A stretch of 64,000 nt of DNA from positions 4,311,001-4,375,000 of the forward strand of contig NZ_CP130318.1 in NCBI RefSeq assembly GCF_032268605.1. Reading direction: 5' to 3'. The stretch is from Paenibacillus aurantius. Its GTDB lineage: Bacteria > Bacillota > Bacilli > Paenibacillales > NBRC-103111. The position numbers and the translations under genes are program-made. Under the pieces are notes generated by a model that worked only from the letters and a program-made list of their open reading frames with translations, did not search any database and had not been told where the DNA came from. This document shows, one piece after another, positions 8,391-17,051 of the stretch. How positions within the stretch are numbered: the stretch's first letter is position 1; the number at the start of each line of letters is the position of its first letter.

Positions 8391-8849
8391 TCACTCCTTG
8401 TTCTCTTTAGAGGGGGTTTCCGGTTTGCCGTCGGGTTTCCAGGCTTTCCACAGCTTGATCCCCGCCGTCAGCCAGCTTGCGGTTTCGGCTATGCGGTTCT
8501 GATGCCGGGTCACTTGATCCGCCGCATGAACCGCCACCTCCGCGATCGCCCCCGTTACCTGATGAGCGGCATGGGCCGCCGTTTGAACCGTCTCGCCCGT
8601 CTGCCGAATGGACGCCAGAAGCGGGTCCACCTGCTTCAACCGTCCTTCCAACCGCTCGGTCGTCCGTCTGATCTCCTGAAGGGTCGCCGACGCTTCCCGC
8701 GCCAGGACCAGCGTCTCCTTGCTTACGGTCTCCACTGTTTCTCCTGTCCTCTCCAGCGTTGCCTTCACCGCCTGTAAGACGCGTACCGCAAAAAGGACCA
8801 AAACCACAAAAGCCGCCGCGGCGACGGCCGCGCTGATCTGCAGGACCAC
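8391..8849 (-). CDS. DUF948 domain protein
   Basis: Protein of 152 residues with one N-terminal membrane helix (about 5-25) and a long amphipathic helical region resembling chemoreceptor-like coiled coils, ending in a charged tail. This matches DUF948, commonly paired with YtxH as here. Start is ambiguous: GTG at 8849 is spaced properly from GGAGAGG, whereas GTG at 8858 almost touches it. Function is not known. Confidence 0.82.
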   Translation of the reverse strand: MVLQISAAVAAAAFVVLVLFAVRVLQAVKATLERTGETVETVSKETLVLAREASATLQEIRRTTERLEGRLKQVDPLLASIRQTGETVQTAAHAAHQVTGAIAEVAVHAADQVTRHQNRIAETASWLTAGIKLWKAWKPDGKPETPSKENKE

Positions 8850-8957
8850 TTTCCTCACCTCTCCTTGTTGGCCTGGTTGGCTGCCCCGGGCAAATGCCCA
8901 TTTCTTAGTTTCATTATAGTTAGGCGCTGGACTTTTGACACAACATTTGGCAAAAAA

Positions 8958-9001
8958 AAAGAGCCCTGCTCAAAGCCATGTAGCTTTAAGCAGGGCTCTT
9001 T
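8958..9001 (-). terminator. Terminator after mnmH
   Basis: A 13-bp perfect stem (AAAGAGCCCTGCT with AGCAGGGCTCTTT) continues after one mismatch into a 5-bp stem closed by CATGTA. On the minus strand a run of nine T follows. It closes the phnDEC-selD-mnmH unit. Confidence 0.92.
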
Positions 9002-9049
9002 CCCTTTAAGGCCGCTTCGCCCGCGGTGACGCGATGATGACGAATGAGC

Positions 9050-10081
9050 TTATACCCAGCGTGGCAGGGCCTTCCGGACCGCTTCCACCGCTTCCTCAAT
9101 CGTATCCGCCTGAACGGTTTCCGTTTCGGCATTGTACCGGTGAATGGCATGCTCGTACCGGGGATCGTAATAATGAACGAGCAGCAATTGGACCGCTTCC
9201 GCAAAGCGGCTTTCCTGCAGATGCTGTTCGATCACTTTCGCAATGGGGGTATGGATGCGCTTCTCAATGAGCCGGAAAGCGGCCAGGCACTCTTGCTTGT
9301 GCTCTTCCGGACGGTAGTCTTCCAGAATGTGCCGGATTCGTTCTTCGACCGGCAGCTCGATGAGAAGCTGCTTGCCGTTTTCCTTCGCTTCCATCAGAAA
9401 ATCAGGCAGGGTCACCTTGCCGACGCGGCGGCTTTCCGCTTCCATCAGCACGAAGGAGGAGCCCTGCAGCTTAAGAAGCTCGTGCACCAGCTTCGCCTCG
9501 AATGATTTCTGGTTGCTAGGCTTGCGTCCGATCTGGCCGAAGATCGACCCTCGGTGGCCCGCCAGCTCCTCCAGATCAAGGACCGGGTAGCCCTGCTCCG
9601 CAAGCTTGGAGAGAATGACCGTTTTGCCCGTCCCCGTATGACCGTTCAGCACGATGCAGGTCTGGTCAAGCTTAAATTCCTCCAGTGTCTTGACAACCCA
9701 CTGCCGGTAGGCGCGGATCCCTCCCTGCAGCCGGTAAACGCGGGCTCCGTACAGGGAGAGGAGTGTCGCCGCCGTCCGGCTGCGCATGCCTCCCCGCCAG
9801 CAGAAGACCGCTTTGCGGTTATCCATGGCGTCCAGCTCTTTGACGAACTCGGGCAGCTTGCGGGCGACGATCTCCAGCCCCCGCTCCTTGGCGGCGTCCA
9901 CGCTGACCTGCTTGTACAACGTTCCGATTTCGCGTCGTTCCTCATCGTCAAACAACGGACGGTTAAGGCTGCCCGGAATCGTGCCTTCTTCGTACTCCGA
10001 AGGGGAGCGGACGTCGACAACCGTCAGCTCGCCCTTGCGCTGCTTCTCGAGCAGTTCTTCTATCGTAATATCCTGAAACAA
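9050..10081 (-). CDS. mnmH: tRNA 2-selenouridine synthase
   Basis: Protein of 343 residues that replaces sulfur with selenium at the wobble 2-thiouridine of tRNA (Lys, Glu, Gln), using selenophosphate. The N-terminal rhodanese domain carries the catalytic loop CWRGGMRS with Cys94. A P-loop NTPase domain follows with GHTGTGKT (147-154). Length matches the MnmH/YbbB/SelU family. It starts 30 bases after selD stops, with no terminator between, so it is cotranscribed with the selenium donor synthase. No selA or selB is present in the window; the organism may use selenium only for tRNA, but that cannot be settled here. Confidence 0.95.
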   Translation of the reverse strand: MFQDITIEELLEKQRKGELTVVDVRSPSEYEEGTIPGSLNRPLFDDEERREIGTLYKQVSVDAAKERGLEIVARKLPEFVKELDAMDNRKAVFCWRGGMRSRTAATLLSLYGARVYRLQGGIRAYRQWVVKTLEEFKLDQTCIVLNGHTGTGKTVILSKLAEQGYPVLDLEELAGHRGSIFGQIGRKPSNQKSFEAKLVHELLKLQGSSFVLMEAESRRVGKVTLPDFLMEAKENGKQLLIELPVEERIRHILEDYRPEEHKQECLAAFRLIEKRIHTPIAKVIEQHLQESRFAEAVQLLLVHYYDPRYEHAIHRYNAETETVQADTIEEAVEAVRKALPRWV

Positions 10082-10111
10082 GGCATTCGCTTCCCTTATT
10101 GTATATTGGCT

Positions 10112-11164
10112 CTAGACGACCACAATGTGTCCGGGATGATCGGCGACCGTCTCTCCGATGATGGAGGCGGCTTCCACGCCGGCTTGGTGCAGGTCGGCCA
10201 AGAGCGCCTCCGCCCGGTCTGCGGCAACGGAGATGAGCAGGCCGCCCGAGGTCACCGCATCGCACAGAATCCATTGGTCCACCGGATCCATGGATTCCGC
10301 ATAGGTGACCGCGCCCTGCAGGTGCGCATGGTTGTTCTTGGTGCCGCCCGGCACGAAGCCTTCGTCCGCCAGCTCGCGAACGCGCGGCAGCACCGGCACC
10401 TGCGAACGTTCGAGGCGCACGCCGACGCCGCTGCCCTTGGCCAGCTCGGAGGCATGGCCGAGAAGGCCGAACCCGGTGACGTCCGTACAGGCATGGACGT
10501 CGTAGGGCGCCATCGCCTCGGCGGCGGCCTTGTTCAGCGTGGCCATGACCTGCGTCACGCGCTGCACTTCCGCCTCGTCGAGCTTATCCTTCTTGATCGA
10601 GGTGGTCAGAACGCCCACCCCGATCGGCTTCGTCAGGATAAGCTTGTCGCCCGGCTTCGCGCCGGCGTTCGTGCGCACCTTGTCCGGATGAACGAGCCCG
10701 GTCACGGCGAGCCCGAACTTCGGCTCGTTGTCGTCGATCGAGTGCCCTCCGACGAGCGTGACGCCCGCTTCGCGCATTTTATCCCCCGCTCCGCGCAGAA
10801 TCTCCGCCAGCACGGCCTTATCCAGCTTGTTGATGGGAAAAGCCACGATATTGAGCGCCGTCAGCGGCTTGCCGCCCATGGCGTAAATGTCGCTGATGGC
10901 GTTAGCGGCCGCTACCTGGCCGAACGAGTACGGATCGTCCACGATCGGCGTGAAGAAATCGACCGTCTGAACGAGCGCAAGCTCGTCCGACAGCTTGTAG
11001 ACGCCGGCATCGTCGCTCGTGTCGAGCCCGACGAGCAGGTTCGGATCCGGCACCGGAGTAGGCAGGTTTTTCAGCACTTGAGAGAGGTCGGCCGGGCCGA
11101 TTTTGCAGCCGCAGCCTCCTTTGGTCGAATAGGATGTCAGCTTGATGGACGATAGCTCGGACAT
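10112..11164 (-). CDS. selD: Selenide, water dikinase (selenophosphate synthetase)
   Basis: Cytosolic enzyme of 350 residues that makes selenophosphate from selenide and ATP. The N-terminal glycine-rich loop KGGCGCKIGP has Cys18, Cys20 and Lys21; the position that is selenocysteine in some bacteria is Cys here, so no recoding is needed. Later ATP/Mg motifs include VGLDTSDDAGVY and GGHSIDDNEP. AGGAAAGGAAG precedes the ATG. The gene begins 20 bases after the stop of the ABC ATPase gene and is followed by mnmH, which uses its product. The coupling to an ABC importer is the unusual point. Confidence 0.96.
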   Translation of the reverse strand: MSELSSIKLTSYSTKGGCGCKIGPADLSQVLKNLPTPVPDPNLLVGLDTSDDAGVYKLSDELALVQTVDFFTPIVDDPYSFGQVAAANAISDIYAMGGKPLTALNIVAFPINKLDKAVLAEILRGAGDKMREAGVTLVGGHSIDDNEPKFGLAVTGLVHPDKVRTNAGAKPGDKLILTKPIGVGVLTTSIKKDKLDEAEVQRVTQVMATLNKAAAEAMAPYDVHACTDVTGFGLLGHASELAKGSGVGVRLERSQVPVLPRVRELADEGFVPGGTKNNHAHLQGAVTYAESMDPVDQWILCDAVTSGGLLISVAADRAEALLADLHQAGVEAASIIGETVADHPGHIVVV

Positions 11165-11184
11165 GGAAATCTTCCTTTCCTGAA

Positions 11185-11931
11185 TTAATCTTGATCCGGC
11201 GGATAAATGCGGGCGAGCGCCTCGTCGTTCAGCTCCCCGGGCGGGCCGTCATAAACGATCCGTCCCCCGGAAAGCCCGATGATGCGGGGAGCATAGCGCC
11301 TCGCAAGCGCAACGTCGTGCAGGTTAAGCACGACCGTAAGCCCCTGCTCCCGGTGAAGCTCCGCGATAAAGCCCAGAATGCGGTCGGCCGTAACCGGGTC
11401 TAGGCTCGACACCGGCTCGTCCCCGAGGAGTAGTTCCGGCTGCTGCATAAGCACGCGGGCTATCGCCACACGCTGCCGCTGCCCCCCGCTCAGCTCCTCC
11501 ACCCGGCGGGAGGCCAGATGGGCGAGACCCACGCGCTGAAGGGCTTCCCCGGCGGCCTTGCGGTGCTCCGGGGCGAAAGCTCCGAACAGCGGACGCCATA
11601 ACGGCATGGCGGCGAACCGCCCCGACAACACATTCATCTTCACCGTAAGCCGGGGCAGGAGGTGAAAATGCTGAAAGATCATGCCGATCTCCCGCCTTCT
11701 CTCCCGGAGAAGACCGGGCGGTACGCCCGTCAGTTCCCTTCCGTTCCAACGGACCTTTCCCGCGTCCGGTTCCACCAGCCGGTTGATGCAGCGGATCAGC
11801 GTCGATTTGCCTGCTCCGCTGCGTCCAAGCACCGCCACGAGTTCCCCCGGCCGAACCGTCAGATCGATCCCGGCAAGCGCCGGCTCACTCTCTCCCGGGT
11901 ACTGCTTCGTTAAGCCTTGTATCTCAAGCAT
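11185..11931 (-). CDS. phnC: PhnC-type ABC importer ATPase
   Basis: Cytoplasmic ATPase subunit of 248 residues. Walker A GRSGAGKST (about 36-44), Q-loop MIFQHFHLL, signature LSGGQRQRVAIARVL, Walker B LLLGDEP and switch His in LNLHDV are all present. The sequence is of the phosphonate (PhnC) subtype. Its ATG directly follows the stop codon of the permease gene (TAG then ATG), indicating coupled expression. The family moves phosphonate, phosphite or related oxyanions. Position immediately upstream of selD suggests a selenium substrate (inference). Confidence 0.9.
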   Translation of the reverse strand: MLEIQGLTKQYPGESEPALAGIDLTVRPGELVAVLGRSGAGKSTLIRCINRLVEPDAGKVRWNGRELTGVPPGLLRERRREIGMIFQHFHLLPRLTVKMNVLSGRFAAMPLWRPLFGAFAPEHRKAAGEALQRVGLAHLASRRVEELSGGQRQRVAIARVLMQQPELLLGDEPVSSLDPVTADRILGFIAELHREQGLTVVLNLHDVALARRYAPRIIGLSGGRIVYDGPPGELNDEALARIYPPDQD

Positions 11932-12678
11932 CTAGTTCACCCGCTTCCGGACGTAAGCCCCCAGGTAATCCACCGAGGTGACAAGGAGCATGATCAGAAC
12001 CACCTCGAAGGCGACCCGTTGGTAGGCGAACATTTTGAAATCGTTATACAGGAGCTGCCCCAGTCCGCCCGCTCCGACCACCCCAAGGATGAGGCAGGTC
12101 CGGATGGCGACTTCCAGCCGGTAGAAATACTGCGAGATGACGAGCGGGATGATCTGGGGCATGATTCCGTAGAGGGCCACGAGGATCCGGGTTCCTCCTG
12201 CGGACTGAACGGCCTCCTGGGGCCCGCGGTCAACCGATTCGATCAGCTCGGAGATCATTTTGCCGAAGACCCCGATGTTGTGAATGATGAGTGCTAGCAC
12301 CGCCGGCATCGGACCGAGGCCAAGCGTCGGAATAAACACAAGCGCCATCACGATCTCCGGGACGGACCGGAGAAAATTAAACACCGCCCGGATGCCGTGG
12401 TAGATCCCCCCGAAGGGAGTCGTATTCCGGGCGGCAAAGAAGCTCGCCGGCAGGGCGATCCCCACGGCGATCAGCGTGCTGAACAGAGCGATTTGCAAGG
12501 TAAGGACCATCTGGCCCACCGCATAGCCCGCATCCTCCGTATCCAAAGGAAACCAATTGTCCCGGATGAACCGGAAGGAATTCCCGATATCCTTAAACAG
12601 GGAGAAGTCAAAGCGGACCCCCGCGCCCGACCAGAGGAGAAGGGCGATGACTATCGCCGCCCCCGCCCATTTTTTCAA
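11932..12678 (-). CDS. phnE: PhnE-type ABC importer permease
   Basis: Integral membrane permease of 248 residues with about six hydrophobic segments, and the cytoplasmic EAA-type coupling loop around EAVQSAGGTRILVALYGIMP (about 155-175). It starts with TTG at 12678 behind AAAGGGGGCG. It lies between the solute-binding protein and the ATPase with no terminators, so the three form one transporter. Assignment to the PhnE family is firm; substrate is not. Confidence 0.88.
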   Translation of the reverse strand: MKKWAGAAIVIALLLWSGAGVRFDFSLFKDIGNSFRFIRDNWFPLDTEDAGYAVGQMVLTLQIALFSTLIAVGIALPASFFAARNTTPFGGIYHGIRAVFNFLRSVPEIVMALVFIPTLGLGPMPAVLALIIHNIGVFGKMISELIESVDRGPQEAVQSAGGTRILVALYGIMPQIIPLVISQYFYRLEVAIRTCLILGVVGAGGLGQLLYNDFKMFAYQRVAFEVVLIMLLVTSVDYLGAYVRKRVN

Positions 12679-12710
12679 GTCATCGCCCCCTTTCCCAATC
12701 CACTTTCTTC

Positions 12711-13655
12711 TTATTTCTTAGGCTTCACCCGGCCGTCTTCAATGGCTGCCTGGCGAATCGCGGCATAATCTTCGTTCTTCGCCAAGGTAAAGCCGCTCGC
12801 TCCCCCGAAGGCCCCGAGAATCTCCGGGTCCTTGATGGCCAGCATGGTATCCTGGATGATCTTGATATCGGCATCCGAGGTCGATTTCTCGACCGCCCAT
12901 GGATATTGGAACAGCGGCTCGGATTTCCAGATCGTTTTGATTTTGCTGCCGTCGATCTTCTTGTCGAGAACCAGCTTGTCAAAGTAGGCGCTGTCGATGG
13001 CGCCGACGTCCACTCCCTTGTTCTGAACAGCTAGGGCGGTCGCGTCATGATTGCCCGTGTATGTGACGCTCTTGAATTTGTTTTTCTGCTGGCTCTCGAA
13101 CAGTCCCGCTTTCTTCAATGCGATTCCCGGGATCAGGCTTCCCGAGGTCGACTGGATATCCCCGAAAGCAAACCGGATCTTGTCCGAATTCGCCTTCACA
13201 TCGTCGAAGGTATTGTAAGGCGAATCCTTCGGCGTGATCAGGTACGAGTAATAATAGGGCTGGCCGTTGATCAGCTGGGTCACCACCGCCTTCACGTCGT
13301 ACCGTTCGTGGGCCTCTACATAAGTCAGTGGGCCGAGATAAGCCATGTGCAGCTTGCCGGCACCGAGCGCCTCCACGACACCGTTATAGTCCGGGTATAC
13401 TTCCGCTTTTACTTTGCGTCCCATCTTCTCACTGAGCGCCGCGGCCAGCTTCTCCGCTCCCGTTTTCATGCGGGTATCCCCTTGGGCGGGAATGACGCCG
13501 ATCAGAAACTCGCCCTTCTCCGCTTTTCCTGCCGTCGCCTGGGGAGAGGGGGAAGCTTGTCCTCCGTTGTCCGCCGCTTTCTTGCCGCCGCAGCCGGCGA
13601 GAATCATGATCAGGATCAGCATGAGGGCTGAGCCTGCTTTTGTCCATTTTACCAT
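12711..13655 (-). CDS. phnD: PhnD-type solute-binding lipoprotein
   Basis: Extracellular substrate receptor of 314 residues. The signal peptide ends in lipobox LAGC, so it is lipid-anchored. The mature protein has family elements LIGVIPAQG, HMAYLGPLTYVEA, the oxyanion-binding loop STSGSLIP and a central HDATALAV segment. AAGGTGGAG precedes the ATG. It is the first gene of the run that continues with permease, ATPase, selD and mnmH. PhnD-like receptors bind phosphonate, phosphite or hypophosphite, and an arsenite-sensing relative (AioX) exists, so a selenium oxyanion is plausible but unproven. Confidence 0.88.
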   Translation of the reverse strand: MVKWTKAGSALMLILIMILAGCGGKKAADNGGQASPSPQATAGKAEKGEFLIGVIPAQGDTRMKTGAEKLAAALSEKMGRKVKAEVYPDYNGVVEALGAGKLHMAYLGPLTYVEAHERYDVKAVVTQLINGQPYYYSYLITPKDSPYNTFDDVKANSDKIRFAFGDIQSTSGSLIPGIALKKAGLFESQQKNKFKSVTYTGNHDATALAVQNKGVDVGAIDSAYFDKLVLDKKIDGSKIKTIWKSEPLFQYPWAVEKSTSDADIKIIQDTMLAIKDPEILGAFGGASGFTLAKNEDYAAIRQAAIEDGRVKPKK

Positions 13656-13708
13656 CTGCTAAACTCCACCTTGCTTCTAGGGTATGACCTTCCGGTCGTT
13701 TCACCTAA

Positions 13709-13736
13709 AATGTAGCATAGTTCGACGGGAAAACAA
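13709..13736 (-). promoter_or_regulatory. Possible promoter of the phnDEC-selD-mnmH operon
   Basis: On the minus strand a -35-like TTGTTT and a -10-like TACATT are 16 bases apart, about 55 bases before the phnD ATG. This is the only reasonable pair in the divergent region shared with the aldolase gene. Confidence 0.4.
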
Positions 13737-13876
13737 AGAAAACTGGCTTGCGGCCCCTCCTAAAACCATGCCGGACGGCCGAATCCGGTGGAGACGGGCA
13801 TGGACGCCCAAGACCTCCCAAGGGTATAATAAACCCAGTGTCCATACGGAAAAAAGCTTGCCAAGGAGGCTGTATC

Positions 13877-14527
13877 ATGAATCGAGAGCAGGGCCTGCGT
13901 CAAATTGAGGATACCCGGATTGTCGCCATCGTGAGAGGGGTGGAGCCCAAGCACATCCAGCCGGTCGCCGAAGCCCTTCTTCAAGGAGGCATTACGGTCA
14001 TGGAGGTCACGCTTAATACGGTGGGGGCGCTGGATTCTATCCGAGAGCTGCGTGAGGCGATGGACGGCCGGATGTTTATCGGGGCCGGGACCGTGCTGGA
14101 CCGGGACGACGCCCAGCGTGCCGTGGAAGCCGGCGCTTCGTTTCTCGTGACGCCCAACGTGGAGGAGGAGGCCATCCGTTACGCGGCGGACCGCCAACTG
14201 CCCGTCTTCCCGGGCGCTATGACACCCACCGAGATCGTTAAAGCGTGGAAAGCCGGGGCTACCGCGGTCAAGCTGTTCCCCAGCGCTTCCTTCGGCCTGT
14301 CCTTCATCAAGGAGCTGCGCGGGCCGCTCGGCCATATTCCCATGGTGGCCGTCGGCGGAGTGAACGAAGGGAATCTGTCCGATTACTTGAAGGCCGGCTG
14401 CTATGCCGTCGGGATCGGAAGCTCGCTGTTTCCTCTCGCCGAGATTGCCCAAGGCCGCTATGAAGCCGTCACCGCCAAAGCCCGCAGCCTGACCGACAGT
14501 GTCACCCGTCACCATGCCCGCTCCTGA
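13877..14527 (+). CDS. eda: KDPG/KHG aldolase
   Basis: Class I aldolase of 216 residues splitting 2-keto-3-deoxy-6-phosphogluconate (or 4-hydroxy-2-oxoglutarate) into pyruvate and an aldehyde. Hallmarks in order: VMEVTLNT (catalytic Glu), GAGTVL, FLVTPN, FPGAMTPTE, and the Schiff-base lysine in TAVKLFPS. VAVGGVN closes the barrel. AAGGAGGC before 13877 sets the start; the long upstream open frame has no ribosome site. No KDG kinase or dehydratase is adjacent, so the pathway is not defined by context. Confidence 0.93.
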   Translation: MNREQGLRQIEDTRIVAIVRGVEPKHIQPVAEALLQGGITVMEVTLNTVGALDSIRELREAMDGRMFIGAGTVLDRDDAQRAVEAGASFLVTPNVEEEAIRYAADRQLPVFPGAMTPTEIVKAWKAGATAVKLFPSASFGLSFIKELRGPLGHIPMVAVGGVNEGNLSDYLKAGCYAVGIGSSLFPLAEIAQGRYEAVTAKARSLTDSVTRHHARS

Positions 14528-14603
14528 AGCGGGTTTGGCGGCCGGAGTGTTGGTCGGTTCTCCTGCATTTGTTGGATATCCCGGGCCTATGGGCCTTCCC
14601 GCT

Positions 14604-14622
14604 AACAAAGTTACCGGATAAG
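14604..14622 (+). repeat. Short interspersed repeat copy (eda-cysK gap)
   Basis: AACAAAGTTACCGGATAAG is identical to bases 18147-18165. A related palindromic form (CTTATGTCCGATTAACCGGATAAG split by one base) sits near 14690-14713, in the same cysK leader. Confidence 0.6.
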
Positions 14623-14752
14623 CCTCCAGTGGTGTAATCTGGATACGGTTGTGTTCCGGAATGGTTTAGTGGTAAAGTATTGGCATGGTCTTATGTCCGA
14701 TTAACCGGATAAGAAAAGAAGGATTCACTCTTTGTTTCTAGGAGGAACGTTT

Positions 14753-15688
14753 ATGTCTGCCATTGCCTCTAATTTAACCGAGCTAATCGGCCGCACCCCG
14801 CTGCTGGAGCTGTCCCGCTATGCCGCCGATCATCGGCTGGAAGCCCGGCTGGTCGCCAAGCTCGAGTCCTATAACCCCGCCGGCAGCGTCAAGGACCGGA
14901 TCTCCTTTGCCATGATCAAGGATGCCGAGGAAAAAGGACTGCTTCGCCCGGACTCGGTGATCATCGAGCCGACAAGCGGGAACACCGGCATCGGCCTCGC
15001 CTTTGCCGCGGCGGCGCTCGGCTACAAGCTGATTATCACCCTGCCCGAATCATTCAGCTTGGAACGCCGCAAGCTCATGAAGGCTCTCGGCGCCGAGCTG
15101 GTGCTTACTCCCGGCGCGGAAGGCATGCGGGGGGCTATCCGGCGAGCCGAGGAGCTGGCCGCCGAGCTGCCCCATGCCTATATGCCTATGCAGTTCAGCA
15201 ACCCGGCCAACGTGGAGGTTCACCGGACGACGACGGCCGAAGAAATTTGGACCGACACCGATGGGGAGGTCGATCTGTTCGTTGCCGGAGTCGGAACCGG
15301 AGGAACGGTCACCGGTGCGGGAAGCGCCCTAAAGGAACGAAAACCCGGCATCCGGGTGCTGGCCGTGGAGCCTTCCGCCTCGAGCGTTCTCTCGGGTGGC
15401 CGTCCCGGTCCTCACCAAATCCAGGGGATCGGGGCCGGTTTCATCCCGGACATCTACGATGCCTCCGTGATTGATGAAGTGGTTCCCGTCCGGGATGAAG
15501 ATGCTTTTGCCGCGGCGCGGGAGCTCGCCAAACGGGAAGGCCTGCTGGTCGGCATTTCTTCGGGTGCGGCGGTTCATGCCGCCGCCCAAGCCGCCAAGCG
15601 GCCGGAGAACAAGGGCAAGCTGATCGTCGTGCTCCTTCCCGATACGGGAGAACGATATCTCTCGACTTCCCTGTTCGACGGGGAATAG
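14753..15688 (+). CDS. cysK: Cysteine synthase (O-acetylserine sulfhydrylase)
   Basis: PLP enzyme of 311 residues making cysteine from O-acetylserine and sulfide. The PLP lysine lies in NPAGSVKDR, followed by the substrate loop PTSGNTG, the phosphate-binding [10 protein letters not shown] and the C-terminal ISSGAA serine. TAGGAGGAACG precedes the ATG at 14753; an ATG seven codons upstream is rejected. The 225-base leader contains recurrent TTACCGGATAAG motifs but I do not recognise a T-box or S-box. A strong hairpin follows. The neighbouring SufR-like gene points the other way. Confidence 0.95.
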   Translation: MSAIASNLTELIGRTPLLELSRYAADHRLEARLVAKLESYNPAGSVKDRISFAMIKDAEEKGLLRPDSVIIEPTSGNTGIGLAFAAAALGYKLIITLPESFSLERRKLMKALGAELVLTPGAEGMRGAIRRAEELAAELPHAYMPMQFSNPANVEVHRTTTAEEIWTDTDGEVDLFVAGVGTGGTVTGAGSALKERKPGIRVLAVEPSASSVLSGGRPGPHQIQGIGAGFIPDIYDASVIDEVVPVRDEDAFAAARELAKREGLLVGISSGAAVHAAAQAAKRPENKGKLIVVLLPDTGERYLSTSLFDGE

Positions 15689-15712
15689 ATTACCGGCCCA
15701 TTCGCAGGCCGT

Positions 15713-15732
15713 CCTTATCCAATCCGATAAGG
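15713..15732. repeat. CCTTATC palindrome after cysK
   Basis: CCTTATC and GATAAGG flank CAATCC. It shares the CCTTATC/GATAAGG arms with the other intergenic repeats of this window and lies just before the cysK terminator. Confidence 0.5.
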
Positions 15733-15737
15733 GGAAT

Positions 15738-15783
15738 AACCCAACAACCCGCCTTCGGCAGCTCGAAGGCGGGTTGTTGGGTT
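15738..15783. terminator. Long hairpin terminator between cysK and regulator
   Basis: A perfect 20-bp stem (AACCCAACAACCCGCCTTCG and its complement) is closed by GCAGCT. The T-run is short (GTTTAG), so termination may rely on stem strength. It sits between convergent genes. Confidence 0.8.
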
Positions 15784-15870
15784 TAGAAGAAACGCCCGGC
15801 TGTCCTCCCGGTTTACCTGTAGGAGAATCGGCGCAGAGACGATCGGGCAGACTGCTGCGAGCTTTTGCCG

Positions 15871-16503
15871 CTAAGCCTCTTCGCGTTCAATGATATAGGT
15901 GCATTTGCGCCCGCCCTTCGTGAGGCACTCGGTCCTCTCCACCCGGGCACCCAGCAGCTTCTCAAACAGGGCCAGCTCGCACGTGCACGCCTGGTTGTAC
16001 CGCTGGGCGACCTGCGAAATCGGGCAGTTGTACTCCTCCAGCGTGTAGCGGCCTCCGTCCTCCCTCCAGGCTACCATATAGCCGTTGGCATCCTGAATGG
16101 CCGCGAGACGGCTTACCCGTTCGGCGAGGCTAACGCCCGCCATCTGTTCGCTGTATTTCGCGAGCAGCTTCCGCTTGCGTCCCTCGAACAACCGGCGAAC
16201 GAGCTCTTCGCCCTCTTCGGCTTCCAGCTCCCCAAGCAGATCCAGGGAGAGCTGGTGATAATTCTTAGGAAACAGGTCATCCGCACCGGCTGTTAACGCA
16301 TACCGGTGGGCGGGCCGCCCCACCGCCTGGCGGACGAGCGTACCGGCGATCCAGCCATCCCGCTCCATGGCCTGGATGTGCCGGCGGACGGCCATTTCGG
16401 TAATGCCCAGCTCTTGGGCCATTTCTTGTATGGTCATCGAACCGCGGGTCTTCAACAGGGAGAGAAGCACCCGCCGGGTCGAGAGGTCTTGATTGGGTTT
16501 CAT
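15871..16503 (-). CDS. SufR-like winged-helix regulator with Cys cluster
   Basis: Transcription regulator of 210 residues. The N-terminal winged helix (about 10-75) contains MTIQEMAQELGITEMAVRRHI and the VGRPAHRYALT wing. The C-terminal region has cysteines in YNCP, ACTCE and a final GGRKC, spaced as in SufR, which senses iron-sulfur clusters. ATG at 16503 is preferred to 16530, which has no ribosome site. No suf operon is adjacent; it converges on cysK and follows the yutE-like gene by 112 bases. Cluster binding is inferred from cysteine positions. Confidence 0.82.
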   Translation of the reverse strand: MKPNQDLSTRRVLLSLLKTRGSMTIQEMAQELGITEMAVRRHIQAMERDGWIAGTLVRQAVGRPAHRYALTAGADDLFPKNYHQLSLDLLGELEAEEGEELVRRLFEGRKRKLLAKYSEQMAGVSLAERVSRLAAIQDANGYMVAWREDGGRYTLEEYNCPISQVAQRYNQACTCELALFEKLLGARVERTECLTKGGRKCTYIIEREEA

Positions 16504-16614
16504 GCCTTTACCACCACCTGTACCGACCATTGTAGCTCATTTGGGTGGATTCGTAAATTACTAAACGATTCTGTTTAGAAAGGCGGAAAAGCGTAGCCCG
16601 ATCGAACCGCTCTT

Positions 16615-17043
16615 CTACATTTTCATTTCCTTTTCGATAAAAGCCTCGACATCTCGACCGAAGCTTCCTAGCCGGGCCGGCAATTCCGCGATCAGCGGAT
16701 CCAAGCCGCCTCTTTCCAGACGGGCGTAGTCCTGCACGAGAGGACGGCGCAGCTTGACCAGCTGCTGAAAGAACCGTCCTTCCTCCTCCCCGAATACCTT
16801 CTCGCCGGTCAGGATCTCGATGATGTCCTCGTAGCTGCTCGCATCCCGCATCATAAAAGCGTCGATGAGAAGGCTGCCCACGTCCGTAACCGTCTCAATG
16901 GCGAGATGAAGAACCCTCTCCTGGGCGAGTATCGCCAGGGGATCGGTTCCGTTCCAGCGCTCCGCCAGCTGGCCGCACGCTTCCTGAAGAAACGGAATGA
17001 ACCGGAGGCGTTCCCCGAGTTGTTCGCGGTTAATGTAATACAT
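16615..17043 (-). CDS. YutE-type DUF86/HepT-like protein
   Basis: Cytosolic helical protein of 142 residues of the DUF86 superfamily, which includes HepT toxins. The segment IETVTDVGSLLIDAFMMRD is typical. Where HepT RNases or AMPylation targets have R-x4-H-x-Y, this protein reads RRPLVQDY, with Gln for His, so nuclease activity is unlikely. No MNT nucleotidyltransferase antitoxin is adjacent. AGGAGTCGCC precedes the ATG and overlaps the stop region of the small membrane gene upstream, implying translational coupling. Confidence 0.8.
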   Translation of the reverse strand: MYYINREQLGERLRFIPFLQEACGQLAERWNGTDPLAILAQERVLHLAIETVTDVGSLLIDAFMMRDASSYEDIIEILTGEKVFGEEEGRFFQQLVKLRRPLVQDYARLERGGLDPLIAELPARLGSFGRDVEAFIEKEMKM

Positions 17044-17051
17044 GGCGACTC

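Noticed and set aside
9554..11155. Long open frame (533 codons) on the plus strand opposite mnmH and selD
   Set aside because: It is the antisense shadow of two well-recognised genes in GC-rich DNA, with no family features.
14528..14752. T-box or SAM riboswitch before cysK
   Set aside because: No T-box core sequence or S-box pattern is visible; the region instead holds the TTACCGGATAAG repeats.
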